DNA of 64,000 nt from positions 2,852,001 through 2,916,000 of the forward strand of contig NZ_CP147838.1 of assembly GCF_037338445.1 (NCBI RefSeq). Reading direction: 5' to 3'. Shown here piece by piece: positions 17,169 to 26,952 of this stretch (the stretch's first letter is position 1; each line of letters begins with the position of its first letter). Both the position numbers and the translations under genes were made by a program. This stretch comes from Salinibaculum sp. SYNS191. Lineage in GTDB: Archaea; Halobacteriota; Halobacteria; Halobacteriales; Haloarculaceae. The notes beneath the pieces were generated by a model. That model had not been told where the DNA came from and made no database searches. It saw only the letters and a program-made list of their open reading frames with translations.

Positions 17169-17981
17169 CTACTCGCCGAGTCGCTCGAAGTCCCGGCTGG
17201 CGAACTCGCTGGGGCGTTTTCCCTCGGTCGCGTAGACGTACAGCGAGGTCTTGATGATGCCTTTCGTCGTCGCCGCGACGAGCAACCCCAGGACGACGAA
17301 CACCGCGACGACGGCTCCCGCGGCGATTGCGCTCCCGGTCGCAGTGAAGATGCCGAAGCCGACGCCGGCGCCGACGAGGAAGACCAGGAAGGCGATGACG
17401 CCGGGGCCGACCATCCCGATGGCCGACTCGCCCCAGGTCTCCCGGAACGTACTGCCGCTCCGTCTGAACATCCCGGTCAGGCCGACGTCCGGTTCGAGGA
17501 CGGCGACGGGGACGACGAAGAAGGTCAGGACGGACCAGGCGGCGCTGAACACCCAGGCGAAGACGCGCGCGATGCGGCTATCGGAGGACTCGACGACCCT
17601 GATGACGACGCCGATGGTCGCGGCGATGACTGCCCAGACGACCAGTTTGCCCTTCACGCGCCAGGCGGCCGCGAGCCCGCGCCCGAAGTCCGGCGGTCGC
17701 CCATCGAAGGCCTGTCGGGTCTCGGAGACGAGCGCGGCGGTGAAAAAGGAGGTGACGAACGTCGAGACGAAGTAGACGGCAAAGAGGAGGCCGACGGCCA
17801 CCACCTCGTCCTCCGGAACGCCGATGACGCCGTAGGTCGTCCCGAGCAACACCGCGAGGAAGACGAGCGCACTCGCCCCGCCGACCAGCGGGAACGACAG
17901 CAGCGACGGGTTGTGTCTCAGCACGCCGATACTGTCCTTCGTCAGCGCGAGTCCGCGTCTGAGCCGGCCAAACAGTCCCAT
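17169..17981 (-). CDS. Multi-spanning membrane protein (DUF6159-like)
   Basis: A 270-residue protein with about six membrane helices and an amphipathic N-terminus (MGLFGRLRRGLALTKDSIGVL). The arrangement resembles the DUF6159 family of archaeal and bacterial membrane proteins, whose function is unknown. Motifs include DGRPPDFGRGLAAAW and FRRSGSTFRETWGE. I start at 17981 because a TATA-like GTCTATAC (minus strand, around 18004-18011) lies about 27 bases upstream; in-frame starts at 17990 and 17996 are less well placed. Confidence 0.8.
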   Translation of the reverse strand: MGLFGRLRRGLALTKDSIGVLRHNPSLLSFPLVGGASALVFLAVLLGTTYGVIGVPEDEVVAVGLLFAVYFVSTFVTSFFTAALVSETRQAFDGRPPDFGRGLAAAWRVKGKLVVWAVIAATIGVVIRVVESSDSRIARVFAWVFSAAWSVLTFFVVPVAVLEPDVGLTGMFRRSGSTFRETWGESAIGMVGPGVIAFLVFLVGAGVGFGIFTATGSAIAAGAVVAVFVVLGLLVAATTKGIIKTSLYVYATEGKRPSEFASRDFERLGE

Positions 17982-18056
17982 GGCCCGCATCTTCACCGGA
18001 CTGGCGTATAGACATTTTGGCTTGCTATCACCTTCCGCTGGCGTCTTTGGGGTCTG

Positions 18057-18650
18057 TCAGAACGCGGTCCAGCCGTCGGTGTCGAGCCAGTTGTGCGCGA
18101 CCGTAATCGCCTGGTTGCCGTGCAGTCGCTCCGGTCCGAGTCGGACCCGCCGGTCGGCAACGTCGTCGAGGAGTTCGGCCTCCGCGTCGGTGAAGTCCCG
18201 GTGGTCCGAGAGAACGAAGACGGGGTCGGCGGGTGGGTCCGCCGCGTTCGCGGGAGTGCCGTCCTCGTGGAGCTGGACGACGGTCCCCTCCTCGGCAGCA
18301 GCCGAGACGGCCGCTTCGGTCCCGCGCCGGGTGAGATAGACGCCCGGCGACGTCTCGACCGGCACGTGTCCGATTGCCTCCTCGCGCTGGTCGAGTGCCG
18401 TCCGGAACAGGGCTGCCGTCGAGCGCTCGTCCGGGTTGAGACGTCGCACTTCGCCGCCCTCGAATCGCAGCGTGAACTCGTCGTTCAGGACGACACGTAC
18501 CCGGACATCCTCGCGGATGTCGTGCGAGAGCAGGAGCGCGGCGGTGACGCACCGGCAGAGCGCGTCGAGTCGCCCGGCACCGGGGAGGTCGTCGAGCGAG
18601 AAGTCGGGCGTCGTCGGTGCGTCGTGACCGACGACGAGGAACTGGCGCAT
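18057..18650 (-). CDS. trmY: tRNA (pseudouridine(54)-N1)-methyltransferase TrmY
   Basis: A 197-residue SPOUT-class methyltransferase that makes N1-methylpseudouridine at position 54 of archaeal tRNAs. The N-terminus [18 protein letters not shown] and the segment [19 protein letters not shown] are characteristic. The C-terminal trefoil-knot part, [17 protein letters not shown] and [20 protein letters not shown], holds the SAM-binding residues. I use the ATG at 18650 (MRQFLVV) instead of one nine codons earlier. Confidence 0.92.
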   Translation of the reverse strand: MRQFLVVGHDAPTTPDFSLDDLPGAGRLDALCRCVTAALLLSHDIREDVRVRVVLNDEFTLRFEGGEVRRLNPDERSTAALFRTALDQREEAIGHVPVETSPGVYLTRRGTEAAVSAAAEEGTVVQLHEDGTPANAADPPADPVFVLSDHRDFTDAEAELLDDVADRRVRLGPERLHGNQAITVAHNWLDTDGWTAF

Positions 18651-18698
18651 GGGCGGGTCTGGGTGACGGGCGGTCAAGTCGCTTGCTGTGTCCGGTCG

Positions 18699-19139
18699 CT
18701 AGCTGCTCCCCGCGACCGACTGGAGCCACGACCGGAGCGGTGTAAAGGAGAGATACGGCTGGAGCAGGTAGTACGGGAGGACGAGCACGCCACCGAGTGC
18801 GTTCGCGTAGGCGTCGCCGAGCGAGAAGTAGCGTTCGGGTATCTGCGACTGCCCGACTTCGATGCCGATTCCGTAGAGGACGACTGTCGCAAACACACCG
18901 CCGGCGAGTACACGGCGCTCGACGTTCCAGTTCGTCGTTGCGTAGGCCAGCGCGCCGCCGAAGGCTGCGTACGCCAGGAAGTGTCGCCACTTGTCGAGGG
19001 GAATCAGGCTGAACGTCAGGTCGTCCAGTGCCGTCTCCGGCGGCGAACCAAGGATCGACGCGTAGAAGATGAACGCAGCGACCGCGAGAACTGCTGCCCA
19101 GCGGACGCTTCTCGGCAGCAACGGGACGCGGAGTTTCAT
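18699..19139 (-). CDS. VanZ-like membrane protein
   Basis: A 146-residue protein with about four membrane helices. The layout of the VanZ family is visible: IPLDKWRHFLAYAAFGGALAY with the conserved Lys/His before a helix, then EVGQSQIPERYFSLGDAYANALGG with the acidic GDxxANxxG motif. VanZ itself gives low-level teicoplanin resistance in bacteria; in archaea, which lack peptidoglycan, the role is unknown. It lies between trmY and the UDP-glucose dehydrogenase gene. Confidence 0.85.
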   Translation of the reverse strand: MKLRVPLLPRSVRWAAVLAVAAFIFYASILGSPPETALDDLTFSLIPLDKWRHFLAYAAFGGALAYATTNWNVERRVLAGGVFATVVLYGIGIEVGQSQIPERYFSLGDAYANALGGVLVLPYYLLQPYLSFTPLRSWLQSVAGSS

Positions 19140-19208
19140 GTCGAGTATCGGGATTTCGAAAGGTAACTCGTATAATTCGTTTGGTTCGCAGTCCCGCGAC
19201 TTACCCCG

Positions 19209-20504
19209 TTACCACGTCAGCCCCTCGTAAGTAACCCCGTCTCGCCGGTCGACGATGCGACGGCCGTCGACGACGACCGGGTCGGCCATCGCGTCGAACT
19301 CCCCGTCGAGCGCCGCGAACTCGTCCCAGTCGGTCACGACGACGGCACCGTGGGCTCCCGCCAGCGCGTCGGCCGCGCTGTCGGCATACTCGATGTCGGG
19401 GAAGTGCTCGCGCATCTCCCCGGCAGCGACGGGGTCGTAGGCGACGACTGTCGCGCTACGCTCTTGCAGTCTCTCGATGACGGGAATCGCCCGGGAGTTG
19501 CGCACGTCGTCGGTCCCCGGCTTGAAGGACAGTCCGAGGACGGCGACGCGCTCGCCAGCCACGTCGACGTGGTCGTCTAGCAGCGCGAGCAGGCGCTCGG
19601 GCTGGCGGTCGTTGACCTCGACTGCGGCGTCGAGCATCAGCGGTTCGTAGCCGACATCGCGGGCGGCCGCACGGAGCGCGTCGACGTCTTTCGGGAAGCA
19701 GCTGCCACCCCAGCCGACCCCACTCCGGAGGAAGCGCTCGCCGATGCGGTCGTCCAGCCCGATAGCGTCGGCGACCTCGTAGGCGTCGACGCCGTACTCC
19801 TTGCAGATATTCCCGAGGTCGTTGATGAGGCTGACTTTCGCGGCGAGGAAGGCGTTGTTGGCGTACTTTATCATCTCGGCCTCGCTGCGGCCCGTCTCGA
19901 CGACCGCCGCGTCCTGAGCGTCCGTGATGGGCGCATAGAGAGTCCGGAGGCGTTCGAGTGCGCGCTCGCTGCCGGTCGTGCCGAGTACGATTTTGTCGGG
20001 TTCGCGGAAGTCCTCGACGGCAGAACCCTCGCGGAGGAACTCGGGGTTGACCGCGACGTCGAAGTCCTTGCCCTCTACTTTCCCCGAGGCATCTGCAATC
20101 AGCGGCGCGAGCGTCCCGTCGGTGGTACTGGGGACGACGGTGCTCTTGACGACGACGAGGTGGTAGCCGTCTTTCCCGGCGAGGGCCTCGCCGACCGCCT
20201 CAGCGCCAGCTTTCATCGCGGCGAGGTCGATACTCCCGTCGTCGTGACTCGGCGTCGGAAGCGCCAACAGCGTGACGTCGGTCTCGCGAATCGCGTCGTA
20301 GTCGCTCGTCGCGCGCAGGTCGTCGCCGCCGTGGGCCGCGACGAGGTCGTCGAGTCCGGGTTCGTGAATCGGCGCGTCGCCGTCGTTAATCGCCCGGACG
20401 ACACTCTCGTCGATGTCGACGTTGACCACGTCGTGGCCGAGGTCGGCGAAACAGGCCGCGACCGTCGTGCCGACGTACCCGCTGCCGATGATGCTGACGT
20501 CCAT
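19209..20504 (-). CDS. aglM: UDP-glucose 6-dehydrogenase (AglM-like)
   Basis: A 431-residue NAD-dependent enzyme that oxidises a UDP-hexose twice to a UDP-uronic acid. The Rossmann motif is at the N-terminus ([20 protein letters not shown]). The central domain has [12 protein letters not shown] and the catalytic thiol in [10 protein letters not shown] (Cys269). The C-terminal domain has [14 protein letters not shown]. In Haloferax the orthologue AglM makes UDP-glucuronate for N-glycosylation of the S-layer, and the same role is likely here. UDP-ManNAc dehydrogenases share these motifs, so the sugar is not settled. Confidence 0.92.
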   Translation of the reverse strand: MDVSIIGSGYVGTTVAACFADLGHDVVNVDIDESVVRAINDGDAPIHEPGLDDLVAAHGGDDLRATSDYDAIRETDVTLLALPTPSHDDGSIDLAAMKAGAEAVGEALAGKDGYHLVVVKSTVVPSTTDGTLAPLIADASGKVEGKDFDVAVNPEFLREGSAVEDFREPDKIVLGTTGSERALERLRTLYAPITDAQDAAVVETGRSEAEMIKYANNAFLAAKVSLINDLGNICKEYGVDAYEVADAIGLDDRIGERFLRSGVGWGGSCFPKDVDALRAAARDVGYEPLMLDAAVEVNDRQPERLLALLDDHVDVAGERVAVLGLSFKPGTDDVRNSRAIPVIERLQERSATVVAYDPVAAGEMREHFPDIEYADSAADALAGAHGAVVVTDWDEFAALDGEFDAMADPVVVDGRRIVDRRDGVTYEGLTW

Positions 20505-20555
20505 TGCCGGCGGATAGTTCGGCTCCCGTCTTGAGGGTTCGGGTCCTCGAACCGC

Positions 20556-22559
20556 TCAGCCCGCGTACTCGGCGTAGGCGCTCACCTCGCCGGTCCGCGT
20601 CCGGACGACGACGGTGTCGCCGTCGTCGTTGACTGCGGCAATGCCGCGGCCGAGCGCGATGGCCCGCTCGTCGATGTCGTCTGTGTCGTCCGGCCCGTCG
20701 CCCGTGTAGACGACCACGCGCTCGCCGGGTGCGACCGGTTCCTCGCCGGAGATGGTCTCTGACTGCTCCTCGTAGTCGACGGTGTAACCGTCGATGGGAA
20801 GCTCGCCGCTGCCGGTGTGGTCGAGCACGACCGCTTCCCCGTTGGTCGGGTCGTCGTCGGGAGTGTCGGGTGCCGACCCGCTCCCGTCGCCGTCAACCTC
20901 GTGGATGGTCAGTCCGTCCGGCGCTGGCCCGGTCGCGAAGTGCAGCAGGTCGGCCAGCCGGTACGGCGTCTCCGCGCTTTCGGAGCCGCCGGCCTCGTCG
21001 CCGGAGACGGGCCGGGAGAGCGCCGGCGTCCACTCCGGGTCCTCGTTGACGAACGCCCGCTCGTCGGCGTCGACCATCCCCCGGATGACCTCGCCGACGA
21101 TGCGGCTACCGAGTGCGCCGAGGCGGTGGCCGTCCTCCTGGTGCTCGGCCTCCGCGAGGACGTAGAGCCACAGCGGTGCCTCCGTGTCGGCACCGCGGTA
21201 GACGGACTGGAGGTACTCCTGGAACGACTGCCCGCCGGGCAGGGGCAACTCGTCGTTGTCCAGCGGGTCGATGCCCATCTCCTCGGCGAGGGCCTGCCCC
21301 GACGGGAGGCCCAGCGCTTTCCCGCGGAGGAGGTTCCGCGCGGCGAGGGACTTCGGGCCTTCACTGATGAACGGCAGCAGGAACAGGGCCGGCGGCAGCG
21401 CCGCGTCGATGGGGCGGGCTGGCTGGACCTTGCCCGCGCCGTCGGTCCCGGGCTGGTGGTCGAAGAAGTACGACCAGTCGACGACGAGGTCGTCGCCGAC
21501 GGGACCGAAGCCGTTGAGGTTCGGGGCGTCGCTCGCGCCCGAGACGTCCGCGGGCGGCCCCATGTTGTCGGCGGTCATTCCGGCTCCGTCGGCGGCGACC
21601 ATCATGTCTATCACCGGCCGGACGTTCTCGGGGTCGGGGCCCGGGAAGAACTGTACGTCCTCGGTGTCGTCGTTGACGGTGTAGCGGTCGCGAATCTGGC
21701 TGTGGCCGTAGCGGTAGGCTGCGCCCGCGAACTCGACCGGAATCGAGACCGGGCTGTCGGACTGGAGGAAGTACGACCGTCCGCGGGACCGGATGTCGTC
21801 CAGGACCGACCCGTCGCAGATCTGCGGCAGGAACTCGTGGAGGACGATCCACTGGTAGTGCCAGCGGACGAGCCGTCGGGCGGTGTCGTAGACGCTCTCC
21901 TCCTCGTCGAGCAGGTGGGCCCCGTCGCCGGAGCGGACGTAGTCGACGACGCGGTTGTGGAACTTGATGAAGGCCAGTTGCAGTTGCGAGATGACGACGT
22001 TCTCGTCGTTGCGCGGGTCCGTGATGAGCGCCGCACCCTGGCGGTTGCGCTGGAGATCCGTCGCGCCGAAGCGTGCCGCCCGCGGGGCCGACTCGTCGGT
22101 CGGGTCGGCGTCGGCCGCCGGGCCGGTGAGCAGTTTCGCGTCGTGCGGTTCGCGGCTGTCGTAGAGGAACGGTCGCACTTCGGGGCCGCTGCCGTACACC
22201 GAGTCCAGGTCAAGCGCCGGCGTCCGGAAGTTTTCCAGCGCGTTCGGGTCGTTCTCCCGCTCCAGCGACGAGGTGGGGTCGAACGTAATCTCGTGGTCGA
22301 TGAACTGCCCGAAGAAGGCGATGCCGGCGTCTACGTCCGCTGCCTCCTCGGTCGCGGGGTCGCCGAGCATCGGGCCATCGAGGTCGCCGTCGCCGTCGGT
22401 GCCGACGCCCCCCAGCGCTCGCAGGAATTCCTCGGCGCGGTCGTACGGTGTGAGGTGTGCGAACCGGTTCGAGAAGCGATGACTGCGGACCCGCCCGCTG
22501 TCGGTCATCGCTGCCTCGTTCATCCCCCTGTGCTCGCTCAAACCGTGGTGTTGAGCCAT
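20556..22559 (-). CDS. Animal-type haem peroxidase with C-terminal lamin-tail-like domain
   Basis: This 667-residue protein belongs to the peroxidase-cyclooxygenase superfamily. Distal-side FFGQFIDHEITFDPTS holds the distal His89 and the Ca2+-binding DPTS; PRNDENVVISQLQLAFIKFH is the conserved interior helix; VEFAGAAYRYGHSQIR holds the proximal haem ligand His286. After about residue 560 a beta-rich tail (EAVVLDHTGSGELPIDG, RVVVYTGDG) looks like a lamin-tail (LTD) domain. No signal peptide or Tat motif is present, so it may be cytoplasmic. In-frame ATGs at 22523 and 22508 are alternatives; 22559 fits the TATA box at 22596-22605. The substrate is unknown. Confidence 0.92.
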   Translation of the reverse strand: MAQHHGLSEHRGMNEAAMTDSGRVRSHRFSNRFAHLTPYDRAEEFLRALGGVGTDGDGDLDGPMLGDPATEEAADVDAGIAFFGQFIDHEITFDPTSSLERENDPNALENFRTPALDLDSVYGSGPEVRPFLYDSREPHDAKLLTGPAADADPTDESAPRAARFGATDLQRNRQGAALITDPRNDENVVISQLQLAFIKFHNRVVDYVRSGDGAHLLDEEESVYDTARRLVRWHYQWIVLHEFLPQICDGSVLDDIRSRGRSYFLQSDSPVSIPVEFAGAAYRYGHSQIRDRYTVNDDTEDVQFFPGPDPENVRPVIDMMVAADGAGMTADNMGPPADVSGASDAPNLNGFGPVGDDLVVDWSYFFDHQPGTDGAGKVQPARPIDAALPPALFLLPFISEGPKSLAARNLLRGKALGLPSGQALAEEMGIDPLDNDELPLPGGQSFQEYLQSVYRGADTEAPLWLYVLAEAEHQEDGHRLGALGSRIVGEVIRGMVDADERAFVNEDPEWTPALSRPVSGDEAGGSESAETPYRLADLLHFATGPAPDGLTIHEVDGDGSGSAPDTPDDDPTNGEAVVLDHTGSGELPIDGYTVDYEEQSETISGEEPVAPGERVVVYTGDGPDDTDDIDERAIALGRGIAAVNDDGDTVVVRTRTGEVSAYAEYAG

Positions 22560-22575
22560 AGGAAATTCACTAATG

Positions 22576-22605
22576 ATAACGATAAAATTGTTATGTTATT
22601 TATAG
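22576..22605 (-). promoter_or_regulatory. Peroxidase promoter: TATA box plus inverted repeat
   Basis: The minus strand reads CTATAAATAA at 22596-22605, a TATA box about 42 bases before the ATG at 22559. Between it and the expected transcription start lies an inverted repeat, ATAAC (22576-22580) and GTTAT (22590-22594), in an AT-rich stretch. A repressor bound there would block initiation. Confidence 0.5.
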
Positions 22606-22682
22606 TAAACTGGTTTCCTGTTTACTGCGTGTCACCGTCCGCCTCGCCCGAAATCAGGTGTCCGGCGCGCTCTCGCCGTCGG

Positions 22683-25319
22683 TCACTCCGTCTGGTCGAC
22701 GCCAGTAATTTCGAACCGTGCGCCGCCGTCGCTCCCGTCGGTGGCGCGGACCGTCCAGCCGTGGCCCTCGGCGATATCGCTGACGATACTCAGGCCGAAG
22801 CCGGTCCCGTTCTCGCTCGTCGAGTACCCCACCTCGAACACGTGCTCGCGGTCGGCCTCGGGAATCCCCTGGCCGTCGTCCTCGACGAAGAACCCGGGGT
22901 GGTCCCCGAGGTCACCGATGGTTATCGTCACGTCCGAGCCCCCGTGTTCGACGGCGTTGCGAATCAGGTTCTCCAGCAGTTGCTTGACGCGGCTCTGGTC
23001 GCCCTCGACGACCCGCGTCGTCTCGACGGCGAGGCTGGCGTCGTCGGTCTCAACATTCTGCCAGCAGTCCTCCACGACGTCTGCCAGGCAGATCGGGCCG
23101 ACGTCCGTTGGTTCGCCGTCGCGGGCGAGCGTCAGCAAATCCGTGATGAGGCGATCCATCCGCTGGATGGCCTGTCGCGCCCGCTCGAAGTGGGTGCTGT
23201 CGCCGGTCTGCTCGGCCAGTTCCAGCGACCCTTCGAGCACCTGGAGCGGGTTGCGCAGGTCGTGACTGATGACAGAGGCGAACTCGTCGAGGCGCTCGTT
23301 CTGGCGCTGGAGTTCCCGGTGCTGGGTGCGCAGTTCGGCTTCGCGGTCCGCGCGGGCCAGCGCCGCCTCGACGGTGTTGGCGAGAATCCGCGCCAGCGCC
23401 TGGTCGAGGTCCTCGAACTTCCCCTCCGTCGTCCGGCCCATCGCCATGACGCCGTACTCCCCCAGCGGGAGCACCATCTCGCGTCGAATCGGCGTGTCCG
23501 GGTTGTACCGGTCGGGTTCCTCCGACAGGTCGTTGTACACCCCGACCTCGCCGCGTTCGAAGGCGCGCCAGGCCAGCCCCTCGCCGCGCTCGAACGTGGG
23601 TGGCGCTTCGAAGAGGTCAGTCCCTCTGTCGGAGATGGCGACCGGCTGGAGCGCGTCGGCCTCGCCGTCGTACAGCCACAGGCCGGTGATGCGCTGGTCC
23701 AGCACCTGCGACGCCGTCCTGACAGCGTGCTCGGCGACGGACTGCTTGTCGGTCGCGTCCATGAAGTCCTGGGTCACCTCGTGGAGCGTCCCCAGCGTCT
23801 CCTCGCGGCGCTTGCGGTCGGTGATGTCGCGGACCGTCGCCACGACCTTCCACTCGCCGTCGATGCGGACCGGTGCCATGTTGTACTCGCCGGTCATCTC
23901 GCCGGTGGGCAGAGCCAGGTCCAGTTCGACCGTCTCCGTGTCGTCGTCGGTCCCGGCGCGCTGGAAGACGCTGTCGAGCGCCCGCTCGAACCGGTCGGCG
24001 TCGGCGTCGGTGGCCGACATCGCCCGTGCGAGGGCCATGACGGGCGTGCCGGTGACGTCCGAGAGCGAGGTGTCGGCCCGCATCATCGCGGGTTCGTTGG
24101 CGTGTTCGACGCAGCGGTCGCTGTCGATGATGAACGCGCCGTCGGCCATGTGGTCGGCGATGGCGGCGTACCGCTCGCGCTCGCGCTCGCGGCGCTTGCG
24201 GTCGGTGATGTCGCGGGAGGTGACTGCGTACCCGTCCAGCGCCTCCACCTCGGTGCTTATCTCCGCTTCGAGCCACCGCCAGGACCCGTCGGCGTGGCGG
24301 AGGCGAAATTCGAGGCGCTCGATGCTGTCGTCGGCACTGTCGACGAGGGTTCGGAACGTCTCGCGCACCGCTTCCCTGTCGTCCGGATGGATGTACTCGA
24401 AGGCGACCGTGCCGGCGACCTCCCCGGAGTCGTACCCCAGGATGCGCTCGCCCGACGGACTCTGATACTTGATGGTGCCGTCGTCGTCGAGCACCGTGAT
24501 GATGTCGGTCGTCTCCTCGATGAGCGTCTCGTACCGTCGCAGTTCCTGCTCGTCGCGCTTGCGGTCGGTGATGTCACGGGTCGTTCCCAGTACGAGGTCG
24601 GGTTCGCCCGGGATGTCGAGCGGCGTCAACCGGAGTTCGACGGTCTCCGTCGCTGCCGGGACCGCCGGTTCGAGTTCGATGCGCACCTCGTCGCTCTCGC
24701 CGGCGAGCAGGCTGTCGACTCCCTCCCGCATCCACCCGACCTCGCTCTCTGAGAGGAGGTCGATTTCGGCGAGATACGAGAGTGGCTGTCCGGTCCAGTC
24801 CAGTTCCGAGACGCCGTCGAGTTCCTGGGCCCGGTAGTTGACGAACTGGAGGACGCAGTCCTCGTCGACGACGTACACGCCCTCGTCCATGTTCCCGAGG
24901 ACGGTCTGGTGCCAGTCGACCTCCCGCTCGGCCGCGTGTCGTTCGACGGCGTTGACGACGCGGTTGGCCAGCAGCGCGTACTTGTCGGCCCCGCTCTCCT
25001 TCCGGAGGTAGTCGGTCACGCCGGCCGAGATGGCCTCGCTCGCCACCTCCTCGCTGCCTTTCCCCGTGAACAGGATGAAGGGGAGGTCCGGGTACTCCGC
25101 ACGGACGGCTTCCAGGAACTCGATGCCGTCCCGGTCGGGCATGTCGTAGTCCGAGACGATACAGTCCACGTCCGTCCCGGCGAGGCACTCCAGCCCCTCG
25201 TCCGCGCTCGTCGCCGTCTCGACGTCGAGGCGGTCGTCAGTCCGCCTCAGAAACTCCCCGGCCAAGTCGAGAAAGTCCGGGTCGTCGTCGACGTGGAGAA
25301 CGCGTATCGACTTGGCCAT
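22683..25319 (-). CDS. Hybrid sensor histidine kinase (REC-PAS-PAS-PAS-GAF-HisKA-HATPase)
   Basis: A cytoplasmic 878-residue kinase with no membrane segment. An N-terminal receiver (IRVLHVDDDPDF; phospho-acceptor Asp in VSDYDMPDRDG) is followed by three PAS domains, each ending in RDITDRKR (roughly residues 130-255, 260-375, 380-495). A GAF domain follows (about 500-650), then the H-box FASVISHDLRNPLQVLE and an HATPase with N-box NLIRNAVEHGG and G-box ENGTGFGLSIV. The receiver-first layout is common in haloarchaea. An in-frame start six codons earlier is possible. No dedicated response regulator is adjacent. Confidence 0.93.
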   Translation of the reverse strand: MAKSIRVLHVDDDPDFLDLAGEFLRRTDDRLDVETATSADEGLECLAGTDVDCIVSDYDMPDRDGIEFLEAVRAEYPDLPFILFTGKGSEEVASEAISAGVTDYLRKESGADKYALLANRVVNAVERHAAEREVDWHQTVLGNMDEGVYVVDEDCVLQFVNYRAQELDGVSELDWTGQPLSYLAEIDLLSESEVGWMREGVDSLLAGESDEVRIELEPAVPAATETVELRLTPLDIPGEPDLVLGTTRDITDRKRDEQELRRYETLIEETTDIITVLDDDGTIKYQSPSGERILGYDSGEVAGTVAFEYIHPDDREAVRETFRTLVDSADDSIERLEFRLRHADGSWRWLEAEISTEVEALDGYAVTSRDITDRKRRERERERYAAIADHMADGAFIIDSDRCVEHANEPAMMRADTSLSDVTGTPVMALARAMSATDADADRFERALDSVFQRAGTDDDTETVELDLALPTGEMTGEYNMAPVRIDGEWKVVATVRDITDRKRREETLGTLHEVTQDFMDATDKQSVAEHAVRTASQVLDQRITGLWLYDGEADALQPVAISDRGTDLFEAPPTFERGEGLAWRAFERGEVGVYNDLSEEPDRYNPDTPIRREMVLPLGEYGVMAMGRTTEGKFEDLDQALARILANTVEAALARADREAELRTQHRELQRQNERLDEFASVISHDLRNPLQVLEGSLELAEQTGDSTHFERARQAIQRMDRLITDLLTLARDGEPTDVGPICLADVVEDCWQNVETDDASLAVETTRVVEGDQSRVKQLLENLIRNAVEHGGSDVTITIGDLGDHPGFFVEDDGQGIPEADREHVFEVGYSTSENGTGFGLSIVSDIAEGHGWTVRATDGSDGGARFEITGVDQTE

Positions 25320-25424
25320 ACCTCCGCATGTACGCAATCGCGCAAAATTCTTGTGGAGGTTGCTACCACGTCGTGCGGCACGGTTTCGGGCGGCTGCGGG
25401 CCCGTCGCGGACCGACGGCCGGCG

Positions 25425-26882
25425 TCACTCGGTAATCTCGAACGCGAAGTGACAGGCCGGCAGCGGTCGGACCGGATGGTTGTCCAGATACGAGAGGTGG
25501 GCCTTGAGTTCGAACTCGGGTTCGTCGTCGTCCATCCTGAAGATGGTCGGGTAGGCGTCGATGAAGTGCCAGCCGGGTTCGCCCGTCGCCTGCAACACCG
25601 TGTCGATGGTCGTGCTGTCTTCCTTCTCGCTCAGCCCGCAGGCGTAGCCCAGCGGCGTGTTGTCGTAGACGAACATCGGCGCCATCTCGTACATCGTCCA
25701 GCCGACGCCGGAGATTTCGATTTCGATGTCGGTCCCGGCGGGGCCGCTGGTCGGCGAGAACGTCTCGATTGCCGGCTGGAGCATGAAGCCCGTGACCGCC
25801 ACCTCCTTCCCGCCGACCCGGGCGGTTATCGGCCGCGTCGACCCGAGGTCGACCGGTATCTCAACCTCGACCTGGAACGACCCGTCGCTGTCGGTCGTGA
25901 CGGTGGGCAGGATGTCCGGCCGTCGCTCCGGTTCGACCCTGGGGTCCGGCGGCGCGAACTTCCCCGTCGGCTTGTGCCCCTCGTGGGTGTACCAGATGAG
26001 GTCGACCTCCTCCTTCGGCGGGAAGTCCCGGCCGGTGATGACTGCCGTCGTCCCCGCCTGGCCGCACTCTGGCGTGATATCGAGCGTCGCCGCGGTGTCC
26101 TCGTCGAGGTCGGGGTAGTGGACCGACAGCGGGCTCTCGTCGAACAGCGGGTCGACCCAGGCGGTCACCGGGGTGTCCTCGGGTTCGGTCACCTCGACGG
26201 TCCAGGCGGTCTGTCGACCCTTCGAGACCGTCCCGTAGGGCGACTGGGTGTTGTTCTGGAGGAAGGGAATCCCGCGGTAGCCGCGCCATATCTGGACGCG
26301 GTGCTCGCCCGGCGGGCCGACTGCCCGCAGTTCGGCCGTGGCCGTCCCGCGGTTCTGCACGCCGGTCATGTACCCGACGTAGCTGTTGTCCCAGGCGACC
26401 TGGTAGTTGTTTATCATGACGTCCGGGCCGATACCGTACCCCCGGATGGTGAACGCACCACCCATCGGCGCGGTGGTCTCCTCCAGTTCGAACCACGGCG
26501 TAATCTCGTAGGTGGCGGCGGCGACGGTCTCGTCGCTCGCGTCGACCACCTCGACGCGGTGTTCGCCGCCGTAGTCCTCCGGCACCGTCCACTCCGTCCC
26601 GAAGGTTCCGGATGCGTCGGTCTCCACGGTCGCTATCGTCTCCGTCCGCGGGCGGTACTGCGGCCCGGTCACCTCGTGGGCGCGCAGCGTGCCCCACTCG
26701 CCGTCGACGGTGTTCCAGACGACCTGGAACTGTTCGTTCGCGGGCAGGTCCTCACCCCGCAGTCCGAGTGTGTCGCCGACGAACCCCTCCGCCTCGCTCA
26801 AGGCGAGCGTTCCGGGGCCTTCGCTGCCGGGACTGTCCTGTCCCTGTAGACGGTGTTCCCCGCCAGTCGAGTCGTTTCCCAT
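25425..26882 (-). CDS. Multi-domain Ig/IPT-like beta protein, unknown function
   Basis: A 485-residue, mostly beta protein with successive Ig/IPT-like units. Each begins with a phrase of the kind expected of IPT/TIG domains, such as TPECGQAGTTAVITGRDF and FSPTSGPAGTDIEIEISG, and holds repeated VWNTVDGEW, VAWDNSYVG, IWYTHEGH and VYDNTPLG strands. IPT domains usually occur in exported or surface proteins, yet this one starts MGNDSTGGEHRLQGQD with no signal peptide, Tat motif, anchor or membrane helix. It lies between the histidine kinase and the CheW/MCP pair. I do not recognise a defined family. Confidence 0.75.
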   Translation of the reverse strand: MGNDSTGGEHRLQGQDSPGSEGPGTLALSEAEGFVGDTLGLRGEDLPANEQFQVVWNTVDGEWGTLRAHEVTGPQYRPRTETIATVETDASGTFGTEWTVPEDYGGEHRVEVVDASDETVAAATYEITPWFELEETTAPMGGAFTIRGYGIGPDVMINNYQVAWDNSYVGYMTGVQNRGTATAELRAVGPPGEHRVQIWRGYRGIPFLQNNTQSPYGTVSKGRQTAWTVEVTEPEDTPVTAWVDPLFDESPLSVHYPDLDEDTAATLDITPECGQAGTTAVITGRDFPPKEEVDLIWYTHEGHKPTGKFAPPDPRVEPERRPDILPTVTTDSDGSFQVEVEIPVDLGSTRPITARVGGKEVAVTGFMLQPAIETFSPTSGPAGTDIEIEISGVGWTMYEMAPMFVYDNTPLGYACGLSEKEDSTTIDTVLQATGEPGWHFIDAYPTIFRMDDDEPEFELKAHLSYLDNHPVRPLPACHFAFEITE

Positions 26883-26952
26883 AGCTGGTCGTAAAAATCC
26901 GACCGCAATATAGCTGTTGCAGGGCGGTCCGATACCAGCCGACGGCCGCCGC

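Noticed and set aside
16398..18011. A 537-codon open frame on the plus strand across the tRNA gene
   Set aside because: It crosses the tRNA-Pro gene and is antisense to the membrane-protein gene; the translation has no domain.
20817..24752. A 1311-codon open frame on the plus strand
   Set aside because: It lies antisense to the peroxidase and histidine kinase genes, which have clear domain motifs. Its translation is Val/Arg/Gly-rich, a usual shadow in high-G+C DNA.
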